Source of the DNA: Cryomorphaceae bacterium
GTDB taxonomy: Bacteria; Bacteroidota; Bacteroidia; Flavobacteriales; Schleiferiaceae
Assembly (NCBI GenBank): GCA_011525035.1
Contig: WTIZ01000066.1
Span: forward strand, 9,398-59,015
Direction: 5' to 3'
DNA length: 49,618 bases
The translations under genes were made by a program, and so were the position numbers. The notes beneath the pieces are model-generated. The model did no database searches and was not told the origin of the DNA. It was given only the letters and a program-made list of their open reading frames with translations. Every line of letters starts with the position of its first letter. The first letter of the stretch is position 1. Of the stretch, positions 47,405 to 49,618 are shown piece by piece.

Positions 47405-48851
47405 AAAAGATTTGCAATCGCGCAAATTGCCTGAATTAAAAGAATTGGGCAGTAAACTAGAGATACCAAAAGCCAAAACCATGAAAAAAGGCGAGTTGGT
47501 AGATGCCATTAAAGTGAAGCTGAATATTACGTCTGAGGCACAAGCGCCAAAGGACGAAGCTCAGGAAGCCAAACCCGAAAAAGCACCGAAAAAAGAGGCC
47601 GCTTCAGAAGGTGGTGACCAAAAAGAAGGCCGTAAGGAGCGCCATCAGGGCGATCACCAAAACCGCAAAGGACATAAAAACGACCGCAATCGCAACAATC
47701 ATAACAACAACCGTCGTCGACCGAAAGAATTTCACTTTGAGGGCATCATTGCCAACGAAGGTGTTCTAGAGATCATGCCCGACGGCTATGGATTCTTAAG
47801 AAGTTCAGATTACAACTACTTGAACTCTCCGGATGATATTTATGTGAGCCAAAACCAGATCCGAAGCATGGGTCTAAAAACAGGGGATACCGTAAGCGGA
47901 GAAGTTCGTCCTCCACGTGAAGGTGAAAAATACTTCCCACTTGTGAAGGTGAACAGCATTAACGGCCGTAGCCCTGAATTTGTAAGGGATCGTGTAGCCT
48001 TCGAGCATTTGACTCCTCTGTTCCCGAACGAAAAATTTGACATTACTTCACGTCAATCCTCAACTTCCACGCGCATTATTGACCTCTTCTCTCCTATCGG
48101 AAAAGGACAGCGTGGTCTACTCGTAGCTCAACCAAAGACTGGTAAAACTACGTTGATGAAAGAGGTGGCCAACGCCATTGCAGCGAACCACCCAGAGGCG
48201 TATATGATTGTGCTTCTCATCGACGAACGTCCGGAAGAGGTAACCGACATGTCACGCAGCGTAAATGCGGAGGTTGTAGCTTCTACGTTTGATGAGCCTG
48301 CAGACCGTCATGTTAAGGTGGCCAACATCGTCCTAGAAAAGGCGAAGCGCATGACCGAATGTGGTCATGATGTGATTATCATGCTCGATTCTATTACACG
48401 CCTTGCTCGTGCTTACAATACCGTGAGCCCTGCCTCAGGGAAGATTCTTTCAGGTGGTGTGGATGCCAATGCACTGCAAAAGCCGAAGCGCTTCTTTGGT
48501 GCTGCACGTAACATTGAAGGCGGTGGTTCATTAACCATTCTAGCGACAGCTCTAATCGATACCGGTTCGAAAATGGACGAAGTGATCTTCGAAGAATTTA
48601 AAGGAACAGGTAACATGGAGATGCAGTTGGATCGTCGTATTGCGAACCGTCGCATTTGGCCAGCTATTAACCTCATCGAAAGTGGTACCCGTAAGGAAGA
48701 CCTTCTTTTGGCACCAGATGTACTACAACGCATGTGGATCATGAGAAAATATTTGGCAGACATGACCCCTATCGAGGCCATGGAGTTCCTAAACGACCGT
48801 ATGCGTCAAACGAAGGACAATGCAGAATTCTTGATTTCAATGAACGGCTAA
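47394..48851 (+). CDS. rho: Transcription termination factor Rho
   Basis: A 485-residue hexameric RNA translocase ending untranslated transcripts. In order: an N-terminal helical Rho-N domain (1-47), a polar low-complexity insert (about 48-112, rich in Lys, Glu, Asn, Arg and His), the cold-shock RNA-binding domain (113-185, with [13 protein letters not shown]), and the RecA-like motor. The Walker A is [10 protein letters not shown] (243-252 region), Walker B is [16 protein letters not shown], and the Q and R loops are in [20 protein letters not shown] and the [11 protein letters not shown] stretch. The insert is characteristic of Bacteroidetes and in Bacteroides has been linked to phase separation. 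The gene is followed by an intrinsic terminator. Confidence 0.98.
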   Translation: MLTEKDLQSRKLPELKELGSKLEIPKAKTMKKGELVDAIKVKLNITSEAQAPKDEAQEAKPEKAPKKEAASEGGDQKEGRKERHQGDHQNRKGHKNDRNRNNHNNNRRRPKEFHFEGIIANEGVLEIMPDGYGFLRSSDYNYLNSPDDIYVSQNQIRSMGLKTGDTVSGEVRPPREGEKYFPLVKVNSINGRSPEFVRDRVAFEHLTPLFPNEKFDITSRQSSTSTRIIDLFSPIGKGQRGLLVAQPKTGKTTLMKEVANAIAANHPEAYMIVLLIDERPEEVTDMSRSVNAEVVASTFDEPADRHVKVANIVLEKAKRMTECGHDVIIMLDSITRLARAYNTVSPASGKILSGGVDANALQKPKRFFGAARNIEGGGSLTILATALIDTGSKMDEVIFEEFKGTGNMEMQLDRRIANRRIWPAINLIESGTRKEDLLLAPDVLQRMWIMRKYLADMTPIEAMEFLNDRMRQTKDNAEFLISMNG

Positions 48852-48876
48852 ACAGGGCTGATTTTGATATGCATAG

Positions 48877-48906
48877 AACCGGCGCCCGATGGGCGCCGGT
48901 TTTTTT
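48877..48906 (+). terminator. Intrinsic terminator of rho
   Basis: AACCGGCGCCC (48877-48887) pairs perfectly with GGGCGCCGGTT (48891-48901) around a GAT loop, with a T run to 48906. It lies 26 bases after the rho stop codon. Confidence 0.92.
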
Positions 48907-48935
48907 ATACCTTAATGGAAACAAAACCTAAAACG

Positions 48936-49514
48936 ATGAAAAAGATCTTTTTACTCGCTTCACTCCTTTTCGCAGCATTGGGAGCACAAGCACAATCCGT
49001 GGAAGTCTCTCTAGGGACAGGCGCGTTATTGAATAGCCAACTCAAGCTTGAGGGCATGTACCACTTAGACGATATGAAAACCGTCAATTTAGAGATGCGC
49101 TTAATCAACAATGAGCTGACGTCTGATGATGAAACCGTTCTCGCCGCAGCTACAGGATTCGTATTGAGCCCTGAGTTTATCATGTATTTTGACAACTCTG
49201 GAGATGATAATGAAGGTATGTACCTCGGTGCCTATGCTCGATTTAAATCTATGGCTACCTCCGGTTGGGAAGAAATAGATGATAATTTGAATCTGGTGGC
49301 CGCAAACTTCACACAGACAGCCCTTGGTGTAGGATTAAACCTTGGTTGGCACGGTGCCCTAGAAAATGGAATCACTGTTAGGGTTTATGCAGGTGCAGGC
49401 TACAATGCAGTAAATACCATTACTCATACAGATACGTATGAATCTGCCCTTTCATTGATCTACGGCGTACCATTCCATGTGCGCTCGGGAATCAATATTG
49501 GATATAGATTCTAG
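48936..49514 (+). CDS. Outer-membrane beta-barrel protein
   Basis: A 192-residue exported protein with a signal peptide (MKKIFLLASLLFAALGAQA, cleavage before QSVEVS). The mature part alternates hydrophobic and polar residues in about eight strands with short Asp- and Asn-rich turns and ends in the aromatic strand INIGYRF, typical of small OmpA-like or porin-like barrels in this phylum. No specific family is recognised. The start at 48936 is chosen because the longer frame runs through the rho terminator; a second ATG at 48915 is possible. The gene is bounded on both sides by GC-rich hairpins. Confidence 0.78.
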   Translation: MKKIFLLASLLFAALGAQAQSVEVSLGTGALLNSQLKLEGMYHLDDMKTVNLEMRLINNELTSDDETVLAAATGFVLSPEFIMYFDNSGDDNEGMYLGAYARFKSMATSGWEEIDDNLNLVAANFTQTALGVGLNLGWHGALENGITVRVYAGAGYNAVNTITHTDTYESALSLIYGVPFHVRSGINIGYRF

Positions 49515-49536
49515 AGATCAATCAAAAGAAAAAAAG

Positions 49537-49563
49537 ACAGGCGCCCATCGGGCGCCTGTTTTG
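49537..49563. terminator. Bidirectional intrinsic terminator
   Basis: ACAGGCGCCC (49537-49546) pairs perfectly with GGGCGCCTGT (49550-49559) around an ATC loop. TTTT follows on the plus strand, and the A tract before it is a T tract on the minus strand. It separates the outer-membrane protein gene from a convergent partial gene at the edge. Confidence 0.9.
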
Positions 49564-49618
49564 TTATACCTCGCTGGCAAATTGCTTTTCGTAGAGATTG
49601 AAGTAGGCGCCTTCTTTC
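49564..49618 (-). CDS. C-terminal end of a probable ABC transporter (MsbA-like), partial
   Basis: The last 17 codons of a minus-strand gene that continues past the window end: KEGAYFNLYEKQFASEV and stop TAA (49566-49564). A Gly-x-Tyr-x-x-Leu-Tyr-x-x-Gln-Phe ending is characteristic of the final helix of exporter-type ABC proteins such as MsbA. With so few residues the call is tentative. Confidence 0.5.
   Translation of the reverse strand, partial: KEGAYFNLYEKQFASEV

Noticed and set aside
48413-48781. 122-codon minus-strand frame within rho
   Set aside because: Antisense to the Rho motor domain; a chance open frame in conserved codons.
1-49618. CRISPR array, insertion sequence or large repeat
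   Set aside because: Reading both strands I saw no regularly spaced direct repeats, transposase frames or terminal inverted repeats. Only the short terminator arms near 48881 and 49540 recur.

Overview
The window is a gene-dense stretch of ordinary chromosome from a member of the Bacteroidetes, most likely Flavobacteriales (Cryomorphaceae/Schleiferiaceae-like). The evidence is a set of families typical of that phylum (BT_3928-type DoxX protein, DUF1599, DUF3822, DUF4293, DUF4920, BshB1, MbnP-like lipoproteins, Rho with a long polar insert). Starts lack Shine-Dalgarno sequences, and many are preceded by the Bacteroidetes -7 element TAnnTTTG. There is no phage, transposon, CRISPR array, integrase or other sign of recent transfer. 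About 61 protein genes and one tRNA are supported. No stretch longer than 300 bases lacks a gene.

Layout. 1-9207 (minus): DUF1599, BT_3928/DoxX, a DppB-like permease, tpiA, prmA, a 1463-residue exported protein of unknown function, clpS, then tRNA-Arg(ACG). 9246-10888 (plus): folP and cdaA. 10862-15228 (minus): a short ComEC-like protein, SpoIID/LytB, lpxB, a small membrane protein and surE. 15319-17647: a zinc metallopeptidase, a terminator, a 72-residue protein, bshB1 and a glutathione-peroxidase lipoprotein. 17732-23804 (plus): a cytochrome c maturation operon (ccmB, C, D, E, F) running into DUF2520, a KdsC-like phosphatase and maf. 23805-29213: ilvE, a DUF4920/cytochrome c/MnmD/NUDIX run, an unknown gene, a TIGR01777 oxidoreductase and YceI. 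29297-35818 (minus): a secreted protein, mpl, pyrR, pyrB, rnz and an MFS transporter. 35885-39497: an outer-membrane protein, two MbnP-like lipoproteins, an acyltransferase and a CoA-pyrophosphatase NUDIX. 39582-42483: oxyR, a DASS transporter and rdgB. 42480-44396 (minus): rsmD, DUF3822 and a pseudopilin-like membrane protein. 44443-46871 (plus): a RecD-like helicase, an acyltransferase and an orphan HsdR-N nuclease. 46868-49618: DUF4293, rho, an outer-membrane protein and the 3' end of a probable MsbA-like ABC transporter.

Functional themes are cytochrome c maturation with a Cys-type (CxxxY) CcmE and a nearby lipoprotein cytochrome; redox defence (OxyR with Cys199/Cys208, glutathione peroxidase, bacillithiol synthesis); envelope biogenesis (LpxB, KdsC-like, Mpl, acyltransferases, outer-membrane proteins); nucleotide-pool sanitation (Maf, RdgB, NUDIX); and pyrimidine synthesis. 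I see no clearly new multi-gene system. The best candidates for something undescribed are a terminator-like hairpin inside the start of the DUF3822 gene, the DUF3822 (actin-like)/pseudopilin-like pair itself, and the compact rho leader with a dyad, a short overlapping upstream reading frame and a hairpin.
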